The position numbers and the translations under genes were made by a program. Of a stretch of DNA of 64,000 nucleotides, positions 1 through 8,856 are shown in pieces. The stretch comes from Collinsella stercoris DSM 13279. Its GTDB lineage: Bacteria; Actinomycetota; Coriobacteriia; Coriobacteriales; Coriobacteriaceae. Below the pieces are notes generated by a model. It had not been told where the DNA came from. It saw only the letters and a list, made by a program, of their open reading frames with translations, and made no database searches. Every line of letters begins with the position of its first letter. The stretch's first letter is position 1. The stretch is taken from assembly GCF_020735465.1 (NCBI RefSeq), contig NZ_CP085935.1:1364001-1428000 (forward strand), written 5' to 3'.

Positions 1-561
1 ACAACCATTGATGACTTCGAGATTGTAAAGAACTCCCAAGAGCGAACCCGCACACATCTCGACGGACTTGGGCCAGAAAGTATCTGACGTCTTCTCCCGA
101 TGTGTGCTGATCGCATCGAGCACCATCTTCACAACCACGGGAATGTCGTCCTCCGAGCGCACGAACGCGAAGGGGTTGAAGCACGCCGAACGCCCCAAGT
201 CGATGGTGTCCAGCCGCGTGACCTCATATCCATCTCGCTCGAAGCCCTCGGCAGTCGCACGATAGAGCTCCCCCTTGGTATCCGTGACCACGTAGCTCCC
301 CGGCTGATGATTGATAAGGTTGGGCTCCACGCCACCATAGGTCTTTCCCGCACCGGAGCTCGCCAAAAACATGACGTTGCGGTTACGGCGATTCGCGAAG
401 TCTTGCGAACCCGCGAAGTCGATTCCCGCACCCTCCGCCAGGATGAGGTCGCCCGTCGGGTCGCCCGAACTGAATACCGCCATCTCATCTTCCGTCGCCC
501 AACGCCGCACATCGTAGGGAGCGTTCTCGTGTCGGAACCCATGCAATCCTATCGAACTCAT
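1..561 (-). CDS. TraG/VirD4-type conjugative coupling ATPase, N-terminal part (runs off the window)
   Basis: The minus frame is open from an ATG at 561 to base 1, giving 187 residues with no stop. GGAGG lies 4-6 bases upstream of the ATG and fixes the start. Around residue 65 there is a Walker A stretch, FLASSGAGKTYGG, followed by PNLINHQPGSYVVTDTKGEL. That layout is the nucleotide-binding entry of TraG/VirD4 coupling proteins, which link the relaxosome to the type IV secretion channel at the membrane. The rest of the ATPase domain lies outside the window. Two same-strand genes upstream (689-1576 and 1667-2914) probably belong to the same transfer operon. The family call is firm; the type of element is inferred. 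Confidence 0.85.
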   Translation of the reverse strand, partial: MSSIGLHGFRHENAPYDVRRWATEDEMAVFSSGDPTGDLILAEGAGIDFAGSQDFANRRNRNVMFLASSGAGKTYGGVEPNLINHQPGSYVVTDTKGELYRATAEGFERDGYEVTRLDTIDLGRSACFNPFAFVRSEDDIPVVVKMVLDAISTHREKTSDTFWPKSVEMCAGSLLGVLYNLEVINGC

Positions 562-688
562 TTTTCCTCCTGTCTTTATGCACATACTTAGAAGGCGAAT
601 CTCAGATGCCGCAACCGGAATGCGCGACATGGCAGGCGAAGGGCGGAATCGCCTGAGCAACTTCGACCGCCCCCGCCCGCCGCATCTA

Positions 689-1576
689 TCAATGGGGCCC
701 GCCGCGCAGGGAATCCATGCAGCGCTTAACCTCGCGCTGACTTTCCACGAAATGCAACTCACCGGCCGAGTCGCCGTTGAGCTCGGCGCGGCAGCCGCTC
801 GCGACGAGCGCGTCGAGCAGCGAATAAGGCACGTCATACGCGCGACGGCGCTGAGGGGTGATGGCAAATGAGAGCGCTGCATCGAGCTCCTCGACAGCTG
901 CGAAGCGCTCCTCCCTGCCCTCCGCGAGGAAGCGCCCGTACAGCGCGACCGCCGCGTCCTCTTCCGCCGCGAATCCCCGCAGGCCACCGAGGCGCTCATG
1001 CTGCGCGGGCTCCACTCCGTCACTCTTCCGGCGAAGGTCGCTGTACATGTACGCCATCCAGGGGAGGGGCTTGAATCCCAGCAGGCGCTCCGCCGTCTTC
1101 TCATCGAGGGTGCGGTCCGCGTCGTTCTGCTTCACGTGTTCCCTCGGCACGCATTTCACGCCCGTCGAAATCTGTCGAATCAAAAGGCCGAGAGAGGATG
1201 TGCGCCTCCAAACCTCCTCCATGCCCACGAGGACGTGCAAGCCCTCGAATATCCAGTCGGACTCGGGGAAGTAATCGGTCAACGTGACGACAACTCCGCC
1301 AATCAGGCACTCCGCTGCCTGGCGGTAACGCGAGACAAATCGCTCGCACTCCGGATTGCCGAACACGTACACCGTCCTGAAAGCGCGCGCGAATGCCAGA
1401 GCATCGGATTCCGTCGAGACATGCGGCAAGCGGTTTTTCGCGGGCTGGGCCGCAGGCGTGAGCCCTTCTATCAGCTCTGGGTTTCCGCCGTTTTCCACGA
1501 ACATATCCATGAGCGCCATGTACGACTCGCCGTCTGAGGGGGCGTCCCTTTTCGCCGACTTATTCATATCGTTCAT
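689..1576 (-). CDS. Uncharacterised 295-aa protein in the conjugative-element operon
   Basis: The start ATG at 1576 is preceded by AAGGAG. The product is soluble-looking, with no signal peptide or membrane segment, and is mixed alpha/acidic. I recognise no domain: there is no P-loop, Cys/His cluster or HTH. It lies about 90 bases downstream of the membrane-anchored 415-aa gene and 127 bases upstream of the coupling-protein gene, all on the same strand, so it is probably an accessory gene of the transfer element. The C-terminal third is rich in Arg and Glu. Function unknown. Confidence 0.65.
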   Translation of the reverse strand: MNDMNKSAKRDAPSDGESYMALMDMFVENGGNPELIEGLTPAAQPAKNRLPHVSTESDALAFARAFRTVYVFGNPECERFVSRYRQAAECLIGGVVVTLTDYFPESDWIFEGLHVLVGMEEVWRRTSSLGLLIRQISTGVKCVPREHVKQNDADRTLDEKTAERLLGFKPLPWMAYMYSDLRRKSDGVEPAQHERLGGLRGFAAEEDAAVALYGRFLAEGREERFAAVEELDAALSFAITPQRRRAYDVPYSLLDALVASGCRAELNGDSAGELHFVESQREVKRCMDSLRGGPH

Positions 1577-1666
1577 TTCTCCTTCCTTTCTCTATGCCGA
1601 TTCATCGGGTCGAACGAGGCCCTCGTTGACACCCGTCCCACGAGGGCCCCGACGCGACCGCCTCCG

Positions 1667-2914
1667 CTACTGTTCCTTGACCAGCGAGTAAGTGTCCTCG
1701 AACATGCTGGATGAGCGATATCCCTTCTTCGCATTCGCCTTGGTGGTGAGCTTCGCCAAAGCGGCATTGGCGTCGTCGCGCGTCCCGAACCCGAAGGAGA
1801 TGTGAACCTTGCCGGACGACGTCTCGGGGGCCGTGAAGCTTGCGCCGATGGTCATCGTCTTCATGCCGGCGTAGTTGACGCCGATGCTCTCGCTCTCGTT
1901 CAGCGTGGCCACGAACGGGATCTCGCCGGTGTCGGCGTCGCCCTCGACCGAGTTCGCATCGGTATCGAGGTAGGCGTGGTAGTGCGCGAGCCCCTGGAAC
2001 GTACCCTCGACCTTGCCGGATTCGTCGTCCACAGACGTGATCTTGAGGATGAGCTCCTTGCCCTGGGCGCCGAAGCAGTTGCCCTCGTCCGCAACGGTAT
2101 CCTTGAACGTGCCCTTCCACGTGCCGACGAGCTTCTCATGCGACACCTTCGCGGCACCAGCGTCCGCCTTGGCGCTCGAGAGGATCCAGTGACCGTTCTC
2201 GAACTTCCAGCCCGCATCCACGACGGCCTTCGCGGTCGAGAAGGAGTCCTCTCGCTTGAAGGTGAGCTGGGCCGAGGCGGTCTGCTCATCCTCGTCGAAG
2301 GTGAGGTCCTCGACGCTCGCCTTGCAATCGGCGTACAGCATCGAAAGCTCGTTGCTGCGATTCGCCGCGTCGACCATGCGCAGAGCCTCGATACCGTTCT
2401 TCCCGATCTTCTTCTCATCGGGGGCGACAGCTGCATGCCAGGTCTCGGACTCGGTGTCGGGATCGGTCAGCGGCTGCCACTCGCCCTCGTGCATCACTAA
2501 ATTGCAGCTGAGGACCCGCTCGAGCTCCGCGCTTCCGTTCGACGCCTTGACCTGGCAGGTCACCTCGTAGTAGGTGTCGCCAAACTGCGCGGTGAGGAAA
2601 GACTCCATGTCGCGCTTCTCCTTGGACATCACATCCACCGAGTCGATCTTCCAGCTTCCCTCCGCGTCGTAGATGCCGGCATCTGGCATGGTCGCCAAGA
2701 CGTGCTCCTCGCCCACTCGCTTGATGAGGGCATCGCTCGGCCCACTCGGGAACAAAGCAAACCCGAGGAAGGCGGTGATCATCACCACCACGAGCCCGAC
2801 GGCCAGCATGCCGACCTTGGCCTTGCGCGGCATGTCCTTGAGCCTGCGCAACAGCTCCTTGGGCTTTTCGTGCAGGCTGTTGGCGTTGAGTTCTTCGGTG
2901 TTTTCAGTTTCCAT
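1667..2914 (-). CDS. Membrane-anchored extracytoplasmic protein of unknown function (415 aa)
   Basis: ATG at 2914 follows GGAAGG. Residues 1-33 are charged and cytoplasmic-looking (KPKELLRRLKDMPRKAK). A single hydrophobic segment (GMLAVGLVVVMITAFLGFAL) spans about residues 35-55. The remaining roughly 360 residues are hydrophilic, rich in Asp, Glu, Thr and Ser, with no further membrane segment. This is the layout of a protein anchored by its N-terminus with a large outside domain. The body has two similar-looking beta-rich stretches (around 90-240 and 255-405), but I cannot place them in a family. It is the first gene of the minus-strand run that leads to the coupling protein, so a role in the mating channel or at the cell surface is possible. 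Confidence 0.65.
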   Translation of the reverse strand: METENTEELNANSLHEKPKELLRRLKDMPRKAKVGMLAVGLVVVMITAFLGFALFPSGPSDALIKRVGEEHVLATMPDAGIYDAEGSWKIDSVDVMSKEKRDMESFLTAQFGDTYYEVTCQVKASNGSAELERVLSCNLVMHEGEWQPLTDPDTESETWHAAVAPDEKKIGKNGIEALRMVDAANRSNELSMLYADCKASVEDLTFDEDEQTASAQLTFKREDSFSTAKAVVDAGWKFENGHWILSSAKADAGAAKVSHEKLVGTWKGTFKDTVADEGNCFGAQGKELILKITSVDDESGKVEGTFQGLAHYHAYLDTDANSVEGDADTGEIPFVATLNESESIGVNYAGMKTMTIGASFTAPETSSGKVHISFGFGTRDDANAALAKLTTKANAKKGYRSSSMFEDTYSLVKEQ

Positions 2915-2951
2915 GTCTGATCCTTCCCATGTGCAGGGCGCGCCGGCCCGA

Positions 2952-2980
2952 TTACCAGCCCATGCCCTACCTCGTAGAAT
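2952..2980 (+). promoter_or_regulatory. Possible promoter upstream of the DUF234-type ATPase gene
   Basis: TTACCA at 2952-2957 and TAGAAT at 2975-2980 are 17 bases apart. The stretch CCCATGCCCTACCTCGTAGAAT is closely matched at 7656-7676, upstream of the WYL regulator gene, with TAAAAT as the -10. Downstream, CGCTATTTAGC occurs twice at about 3010-3053. The leader to the ATPase gene would be about 140 bases. This is judged by eye only. Confidence 0.35.
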
Positions 2981-3094
2981 ATGGGCTGATGGGAATCGTC
3001 CAGTTCTAAAGTACCGCTATTTAGCGATACTAACGCTATTTAGCTCCACGGGCGACTAATCGTTGAAATATCCGCCCGCCCTGATTAAACTTTT

Positions 3095-3112
3095 ACTCGG
3101 TTATAACCGAGT
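3095..3112 (+). promoter_or_regulatory. 18-bp perfect palindrome (operator) at the DUF234-type ATPase promoter
   Basis: ACTCGGTTATAACCGAGT is its own reverse complement and contains TATAAC, a -10-like hexamer. It ends 15 bases before the ATG of the ATPase gene. A near-identical site (ACTCGGTTAAAACCGAGT) stands at 7341-7358 before the remnant of a second copy of the gene, so the site travels with this gene family. It may bind a repressor, possibly the ATPase itself. Structure seen; role inferred. Confidence 0.7.
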
Positions 3113-3127
3113 CGGAAAGGACCGAGT

Positions 3128-4513
3128 ATGGATTTCTTTGGTCGCGAGCGTGAGCTCGCCCGCATTGAGCGTGAAATCAAATCGGACGGTCAAAGCGCCA
3201 TACTCGTATACGGACGCCGACGCGTGGGCAAAAGCGAGCTCATCAAGCAGTCGCTGTCGACAACCAGCTGCCGCAGCATTTATTACGAATGCAAGGAGAC
3301 CTCCGAGCAGAACAACCTCGAGAGCCTCTCCGCCCTCGTATCCGAGGTCTTCGATCTCCCGCCCTTGGGTTTCGGCAACCTCGAGGCCCTTCTTGACCAC
3401 CTCTTTCCTCTGTCCGTCAAGGAACCCCTTACGCTTGTCCTCGATGAATACCCGTACCTGCGCAAAACGGTCAAAGGGCTCGACAGCATCCTGCAGTCGT
3501 TGCTGGACCGCCATCGCGATTCATCCCACCTCACGCTCATCCTCTGTGGATCGTTCGTCGAGGTCATGAAATCGCTACTTGAGCGCGAGAATCCTCTGTA
3601 TGGGCGAATCAACCTCACCATCGACCTCAAGCCGATGGATTATTACGACGCGGCGCGTTTCTACCCCGATTTTTCCGCCGAAGACAAAGTGCGTCTATAC
3701 AGCGTGTTCGGCGGCATCCCGTACTACACACGCCTTATCAACCCGAAGCTCTCTGTACGGGAGAACATCATCGAACTCATATCAGAACCGGGAGCGCGTC
3801 TGGAAAACGAGATCTCGATGTATCTTAACTCGGAGATCTCGAAAATGGTGAACGCCAACGAGGTCTTCGGGGCATTGGCCGACGGATGCTCTAAGTATCG
3901 GGATATCCTCTCCCAGTCGCACGTATCCAGCGGGCCCACCATGGTCGATGTCCTCGACCGCCTCATCCGCATGGAGCTCGTGCAAAAACAAGCCCCCATC
4001 AACGATCCGATCAACAAGAAAAAATCGAGCTACCGGATCATCGATGGGCTGTCGCTGTTCTACTACCGCTATGTCTTTCGATACGCCTCGCAACGCACCT
4101 TCCTCGACCCACAGGTCTTTTACGACCGGTACATCTCTCAGGATTTTGAGACGAACTACGCGCCGCATGCATTTGAGGAGGTATGCCGGCAGTTCCTCAT
4201 CCGAAAGAACCGCGTGGGGGAGCTGCCCGAATTGTTCGACGATATTGGCCGCTATTGGTACGACGACCCCGCCAACAAGACGAACGGCGAATTCGACGTG
4301 GTGACGCACGACCCGCATGGCTACGTGTTCTATGAGGCGAAGTTCCGAGGTACGCCCGTCACGCAGGAGATGATCGACGAGGAGATCGAGCAGGTGCGCT
4401 CAACAGGGCTCGACTGCTACGCCTACGGGTTCTTCTCGCGCTCCGGCTTTGCCAGCGATGTTGAAACACGAGAGCAGCTGCGGCTGTTCGATATTGGGGA
4501 GCTATATCGTTAA
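3128..4513 (+). CDS. Archaeal-type (ATPase_2/DUF234) AAA ATPase
   Basis: A 461-aa protein. It opens with FFGRERELARIE and a Walker A motif (VYGRRRVGKSELI) around residues 28-40. A Walker B-like segment, LTLVLDEYPYL, lies around 101-111, and LILCGSFVEVM (sensor 1) follows at about 136-148. The middle contains a winged-helix-like stretch (residues 235-290). The C-terminal 110 residues (GRYWYDDPANKTNGEFDVV...FYEAKF) are the DUF234 region, with D and E-x-K residues resembling a nuclease fold. Members are STAND-like AAA proteins of unclear role, often found in many copies and linked to mobile DNA. ATG at 3128 lies close behind GGAAAGGA. The palindrome at 3095-3112 overlaps the likely -10 and suggests tight control. 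Confidence 0.85.
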   Translation: MDFFGRERELARIEREIKSDGQSAILVYGRRRVGKSELIKQSLSTTSCRSIYYECKETSEQNNLESLSALVSEVFDLPPLGFGNLEALLDHLFPLSVKEPLTLVLDEYPYLRKTVKGLDSILQSLLDRHRDSSHLTLILCGSFVEVMKSLLERENPLYGRINLTIDLKPMDYYDAARFYPDFSAEDKVRLYSVFGGIPYYTRLINPKLSVRENIIELISEPGARLENEISMYLNSEISKMVNANEVFGALADGCSKYRDILSQSHVSSGPTMVDVLDRLIRMELVQKQAPINDPINKKKSSYRIIDGLSLFYYRYVFRYASQRTFLDPQVFYDRYISQDFETNYAPHAFEEVCRQFLIRKNRVGELPELFDDIGRYWYDDPANKTNGEFDVVTHDPHGYVFYEAKFRGTPVTQEMIDEEIEQVRSTGLDCYAYGFFSRSGFASDVETREQLRLFDIGELYR

Positions 4514-4647
4514 CTCAATCTCGTCCCATCTATGGAGAGTCGCAGAAAAGACATTGAGCGCCGCGCCGACCCCCTTCCGCCGCAAGGGATGCCAAATCAG
4601 ATGTCGGATATGCAAGAGAGCAAGAGACAATGCGTGGGCGGTGCAGG

Positions 4648-7314
4648 CTATGATCGCCGCGAAGCTTTCGACCCGCGCCACATCCGCAGCGCGGTCACGA
4701 ATGCCTCGCGAGAGTAGAGCAGGGCGATGTAGGTGCCGGTTTTGCCGGCACGCTCATCTTCCCTTACGTCGAGATCAGCCAGCGCCTTCTCCGTGAACCG
4801 TCGGGAAGGCTTCGGAGTGATATAGCCCCGCGCCTCCAGCACCTCGTTGATCGCCATGGGGCCCTTGCGGGCATCTACACCTGTTGTCTGGGACGGACCA
4901 GCTTCCTCGAAGGCCTTTATCCAGCCGCTCAGGGTCTTGTAGTCGCCATCCCGCGAAGCCTGGGGCCGCTGATGGAGGGTCTCGGCTTCCCGCAAGGTCG
5001 CAGGCTTGCTCACATCACTGAAGCGAGGCTCGCTGCCGCCCACACCATCGTGCCCATGGTCGCGCGCAACGGTGCGCACAGGCTCAACTGAGGCATCACA
5101 AACAACCGGGGCCTCGATTCCGTGCTCGCGCATAACCTGGCGGATAACCCCCTCGTCGATCTCGCAAACATCCGTTCCCTCGGGGTCTCGCTCCCACAGC
5201 AAGGCTTTCGCGTCCTCAAGTTCACGAGCAGCCTTCTCTGCCCCGCGCGCATTGGCATATTCCTCGCCGAGAGTCGAGATATAAGCCATGAACTGCACTA
5301 ATGGCGATATAGAAGACAACGTAAAGCGGAATCCTGCCTTCTCGAGCTTGGAGACGGCGATCTCCGCCAGCTCTTCTGGGCGGTAAGCATCAAAATAGAC
5401 ATAGTTCGTGATACGACTCCGAATGCCCTCGTTGGAGTTGAAGAAGTTCTTCATGCTGTCCTCGTAGCCGGCAAAAACGAACGCAACGTTAAGATCCCCG
5501 CTCGTCATGGCGGTTAAAAGCTCCTGAATCACCGCGTCCACAAAATCGCCACCGCCCGAGCCCTCAGATGCTTGCAGATTATATGCCTCGTCAATGAATA
5601 AGACTCCGCCACGCGCACTCTCGATAACCCTTTTGGTTTGAGGGCCGGATTGCCCCTTATATCCCGCAACCAGGTCATTCGAATTTACAACCACAAGCTT
5701 GTCCGTATCGCACACACCGATGCCATACAGCAGTCGTGCCATCAAACGCGCAACGGTAGTTTTTCCGGTACCGGCGGGACCCAAGAAAGCGAATGACGGT
5801 TTGGGCTCCACTTCCCGCCCATTTACCCCGCGCTTCACCGCAATCTCACGTTTGAACTCGAGCGTTCGTTCAATCTTTGCAAACGCCTCTTTCACGTTTT
5901 TCAACCCAATCAGAGCGTCAAGCTCCGCCATGGCGGCTGCGCGCACGCGCTCACGATCCTCCTTGTCATCCGCAGCCGGCACCCATCCGCCGTTTACCAG
6001 GGCGCTGCACACAACCTCGCTTGTAACTATAAACTGGCCCTGCTGCGTCTTCCCGCTCTCAAGCTCGATCGCATTCACCACGAGGTCGCTTCCGAGCCTA
6101 TCGAGAATCTTTCCGTACGCAAATCGCTCACCCTGTGTTCTCTTCGCAAGATCAAGGCCGCGAGCCAATTCTTCTCTCGCGTTACCATCCGCCATGGCAA
6201 GGCTGGCATTCCTTCCCGGACCCATGGGCACCGCCGAGTCCAGCAGCAACGCGACCAAATCCTCACTTGTCAAATCATCGCAGACAATCCGATCCTTGGG
6301 GCGAACGAACACCCCGCCGACGCCATCAAATGCAGCTAGCACCTCTTCCGCTACAGGAGGATGACATTCGATCACGACCAAAAGCCTTGGAAACGCATCG
6401 AGCAGTCGGCGGACAATAAGGACGGTCGATTCCAGTGCATCTTGATTACGCCGATACTGAGATGAATCGGAATCGGCGACAGCCAAATAGCCGGAAGCGT
6501 CTATATGAAGAATGCCGTGACTCTTTTCATTGATCCGGTCGATAACCCTCTCGACATCAAGATTACCAGCATGCACATTAATGCTGTAGAGGGTTTCGGT
6601 CGGAAGAACGCCCGCCGAATAAAGCATCCCACGAATGGGCTGTAGTGCCCGAGTTTTTCCTACGCCCGGATTTCCAATGAGCGCCAGAGGCTCGTACACA
6701 GCGGAAATCGGCCCCTCCGCATCAAAGAGGCGCATGCGTCGTCTTAAACACTCCCAAAGCTGGGACATACCAATCATGCTCTCGGGCAACAAATGATAGC
6801 CGGACTCGTAATCGAGCATATGCCACTTGAGGTTTTTCTTCACACGTTCGACATTCTCGATTTGACCTTGAATCTCGTTTAGCACTTCTCGGGCCGAGGC
6901 CTCATGTTTCGTAGCTGCGAGACATGAGCGCAAAGCGAGCTTCTTTCTCTCTTTGGCATCCTCTAAATCCCTCTCGTGCTCGCCACGGCGAAAGACCGGG
7001 TTCATTCTCGCAAGTTCGTCAAGATGCGCCTGCGCGCGCTGCAGCTCTGCATCTGCATCGCGCGCCTCAGCGGCAGCGGCGTCACATCGCGATAACGCTT
7101 GGCAAAGCTCCGCTTTCAGCTCCCCCAATTTGCGATCGTAATTCTTGATCCGCACGCCAGCCGGTTCCAGCATCCGACCCTCCCGGAGTTCAACGAGCAT
7201 CCGTGATTCTGCGATGCCCACAATACCGAATACATGCTCGCCCAGCCAATGGGCAATCTCAATAATAGCGTTGACATCAACATCACTCACACACCCATCT
7301 CTGCTCATTTGCAA
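4648..7314 (-). CDS. Large AAA+ protein with coiled coil, two P-loop domains and a tail shared with the neighbouring helicase
   Basis: 888 residues from TTG 7314 (GGGAG six bases upstream); ATG 7308 is the alternative. In order: a small N-terminal segment; a coiled coil (about 60-165); a first P-loop region (LIGNPGVGKTRAL, 212-224, with GILHIDASGYL near 267); and a second, canonical CbbX/SpoVK-like AAA+ domain with GPAGTGKTTVARL (about 512), GGVLFIDEAYNL (about 570) and GIRSRI as arginine finger (about 630). The last 95 residues (INEVLEARGYIT..RRFTEKAL.. GTYIALLYSREAF) are clearly homologous to the end of the helicase at 8849-14083. CbbX-type ATPases remodel protein partners. The shared tail suggests a common partner or target with the helicase. 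The gene is divergent from the WYL-helicase pair, separated by a gene remnant and a strong inverted repeat. Confidence 0.85.
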   Translation of the reverse strand: MQMSRDGCVSDVDVNAIIEIAHWLGEHVFGIVGIAESRMLVELREGRMLEPAGVRIKNYDRKLGELKAELCQALSRCDAAAAEARDADAELQRAQAHLDELARMNPVFRRGEHERDLEDAKERKKLALRSCLAATKHEASAREVLNEIQGQIENVERVKKNLKWHMLDYESGYHLLPESMIGMSQLWECLRRRMRLFDAEGPISAVYEPLALIGNPGVGKTRALQPIRGMLYSAGVLPTETLYSINVHAGNLDVERVIDRINEKSHGILHIDASGYLAVADSDSSQYRRNQDALESTVLIVRRLLDAFPRLLVVIECHPPVAEEVLAAFDGVGGVFVRPKDRIVCDDLTSEDLVALLLDSAVPMGPGRNASLAMADGNAREELARGLDLAKRTQGERFAYGKILDRLGSDLVVNAIELESGKTQQGQFIVTSEVVCSALVNGGWVPAADDKEDRERVRAAAMAELDALIGLKNVKEAFAKIERTLEFKREIAVKRGVNGREVEPKPSFAFLGPAGTGKTTVARLMARLLYGIGVCDTDKLVVVNSNDLVAGYKGQSGPQTKRVIESARGGVLFIDEAYNLQASEGSGGGDFVDAVIQELLTAMTSGDLNVAFVFAGYEDSMKNFFNSNEGIRSRITNYVYFDAYRPEELAEIAVSKLEKAGFRFTLSSISPLVQFMAYISTLGEEYANARGAEKAARELEDAKALLWERDPEGTDVCEIDEGVIRQVMREHGIEAPVVCDASVEPVRTVARDHGHDGVGGSEPRFSDVSKPATLREAETLHQRPQASRDGDYKTLSGWIKAFEEAGPSQTTGVDARKGPMAINEVLEARGYITPKPSRRFTEKALADLDVREDERAGKTGTYIALLYSREAFVTALRMWRGSKASRRS

Positions 7315-7340
7315 AGAACGCTCCCGGTACGCACGCTATC

Positions 7341-7500
7341 ACTCGGTTAAAACCGAGTCGGAAAAAGCCGAGCATAAGATTCCCTGGTCGTATCCGGCAG
7401 AGCATCGCTGCCTTACCACCGTCTGACCTCGGGATTCGATGACGATATCAAGCCGAGCGAGCAGCTGCGGCTGTTCGATATTGGGGAGTTGTATCGCTGA
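7341..7500 (+). pseudogene. Deletion scar of a second DUF234-type ATPase gene (operator, start and last codons only)
   Basis: 7341-7376 repeats the promoter palindrome and leader of the ATPase at 3128: ACTCGGTTAAAACCGAGT, then CGGAAAAAGCCGAG. Where the intact gene has ATGGATTTCTTTGGTCG, this copy has ATAAGATTCCCTGGTCG, so the start codon is lost. 7459-7500 repeats the last codons almost exactly (GAGCAGCTGCGGCTGTTCG, then ATATTGGGGAG and a stop). About 80 bases of unrelated or degenerate sequence join them, so some 1.3 kb is missing. The intact and collapsed copies bracket the AAA gene at 4648-7314. Confidence 0.85.
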
Positions 7501-7583
7501 ACACGCACCGAACGCGGCAGCTATAAATCTGAACTACAACGCGATAGCAACCGCATTGTTTCGATGCAATCGTTTTGCTATGC

Positions 7584-7632
7584 TTAACGGCGAACGGCGG
7601 GGACACAATGGGTTCCCGCCGTTCGCCGTTAA
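7584..7632. repeat. 18-bp perfect inverted repeat, 13-base loop, between the ATPase scar and the WYL gene
   Basis: TTAACGGCGAACGGCGGG (7584-7601) pairs exactly with CCCGCCGTTCGCCGTTAA (7615-7632). It lies about 40 bases before the -10-like TAAAAT (7671) of the WYL gene. It has no long T-run, so it may be an operator for the WYL regulator or a two-way transcription barrier rather than a classical terminator. Confidence 0.7.
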
Positions 7633-7716
7633 ATAGCGACGCTTTGCCCTTCATCCCATGCCCTTGCGCGTAAAATGTCCCTAATGGCCACATTGTCACA
7701 TCGAAAGAAGGACACC

Positions 7717-8856
7717 ATGGGACGTACCTCAATACCACGGGAAACCATTGTCTGCGTTGAACGAATCCTCTTAGAGCACAGCGATGCCGACCGAGGAGAA
7801 TATCTCACAATCCACGGCATTCGCGAACTCCTAAAAGACCACTACGGCATCGACGTATCGAAGGACACCGTCGCGGACTGCCTGGAGGCACTTGGTAGCG
7901 AAACCCTGAGCGTGCCGAGAAAGGTCGCACTTCGAACAAGCAGCTCGCTCGTCCCGCCGTATGAACTTGAGTCCCTCTTGGGAGAAAAAACGAACTCGCC
8001 CAAACGGTTTGCTGCGAAGCGCCTCTATCCCATCAATCAAATAAAGCATCTGATTAGACATCTGCGCGAAGATGATCCTGACTCCGACAGCCTCAATACT
8101 GAGCGTCTGCTCCTCAAGCTTGTCGATCAGAGCACACGCGATGAGTTTGACGACGATATCTACAATGGCGACCCTCTCGCCGACGCCCCAACCGAAGCGC
8201 AGGGAACCAGTGGCCTCCGAGCGCTGCTGACCAAGGTCGAGATTCTCGATCGGGCGATTCGTGAAAAGGTAAAGGTTCGATTCACCAGGCCCACGGAGCC
8301 GAATGCGAATCCGGAAAACTGGACTCCGTATCTGGTGGCACCCAGCGGTGGCTATTACTACTTGTTCGTACGACCACAGGGAAGCTCGCGCAAATACAAC
8401 GTTTTGCCTTTTCGCGTCGACACGCTTAGCGACCTCACACGCACCGACTTAACCGTAGGCGATTATGACGCATTTGAGGAAGAGCAGGCGACGGCAAGGC
8501 GGATCTTCCGTGCCGGCATCGGTCGCTGGTTCAGCCGCACGACTGCTGACATTGAAAATGTAGTTGTCGCCCCTTCAAAAAGCGCATGCGAAGAGTCGAA
8601 AAAGCAGCGGTATCTCTTCGAAGCAATGGAGGATAAAGACGGCTTTGGGCAAGTCGGCACCACGGATGACGGGCGCCCACAGTACCGCTTCCAGGCATCA
8701 CACCAGGCAATGGTCCAGTGGGCACTCAAGATGTCCGACCTATTCGAACTTGTGAGCCCCGAACCTTGGCGACAGGAAGTCATTGACAAGTTGGAAAACC
8801 AGATGGCCCGATCGGCCTACGGCAATTTGGCTTCAAAGGAGGTCGATAATGATTGA
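7717..8856 (+). CDS. WYL-domain transcriptional regulator
   Basis: 379 residues from ATG 7717 (AAAGAAGGA upstream; a -10-like TAAAAT at 7671-7676 rules out the longer frame). The N-terminal 70 residues form a winged HTH-like unit (LTIHGIRELLKDHYGIDVSKDTVADCLEAL). A middle segment (GLRALLTKVEILDRAIREKVKVRF) leads into a WYL-like beta domain with TPYLVAPSGGYYYLFV, then PFRVDTLSDLTRTD. The C-terminal 110 residues resemble the WCX extension. WYL proteins bind nucleic-acid or nucleotide ligands and commonly control phage-defence loci. The gene overlaps the helicase start by eight bases, so the two are co-translated and the regulator probably controls this unit. Confidence 0.85.
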   Translation: MGRTSIPRETIVCVERILLEHSDADRGEYLTIHGIRELLKDHYGIDVSKDTVADCLEALGSETLSVPRKVALRTSSSLVPPYELESLLGEKTNSPKRFAAKRLYPINQIKHLIRHLREDDPDSDSLNTERLLLKLVDQSTRDEFDDDIYNGDPLADAPTEAQGTSGLRALLTKVEILDRAIREKVKVRFTRPTEPNANPENWTPYLVAPSGGYYYLFVRPQGSSRKYNVLPFRVDTLSDLTRTDLTVGDYDAFEEEQATARRIFRAGIGRWFSRTTADIENVVVAPSKSACEESKKQRYLFEAMEDKDGFGQVGTTDDGRPQYRFQASHQAMVQWALKMSDLFELVSPEPWRQEVIDKLENQMARSAYGNLASKEVDND

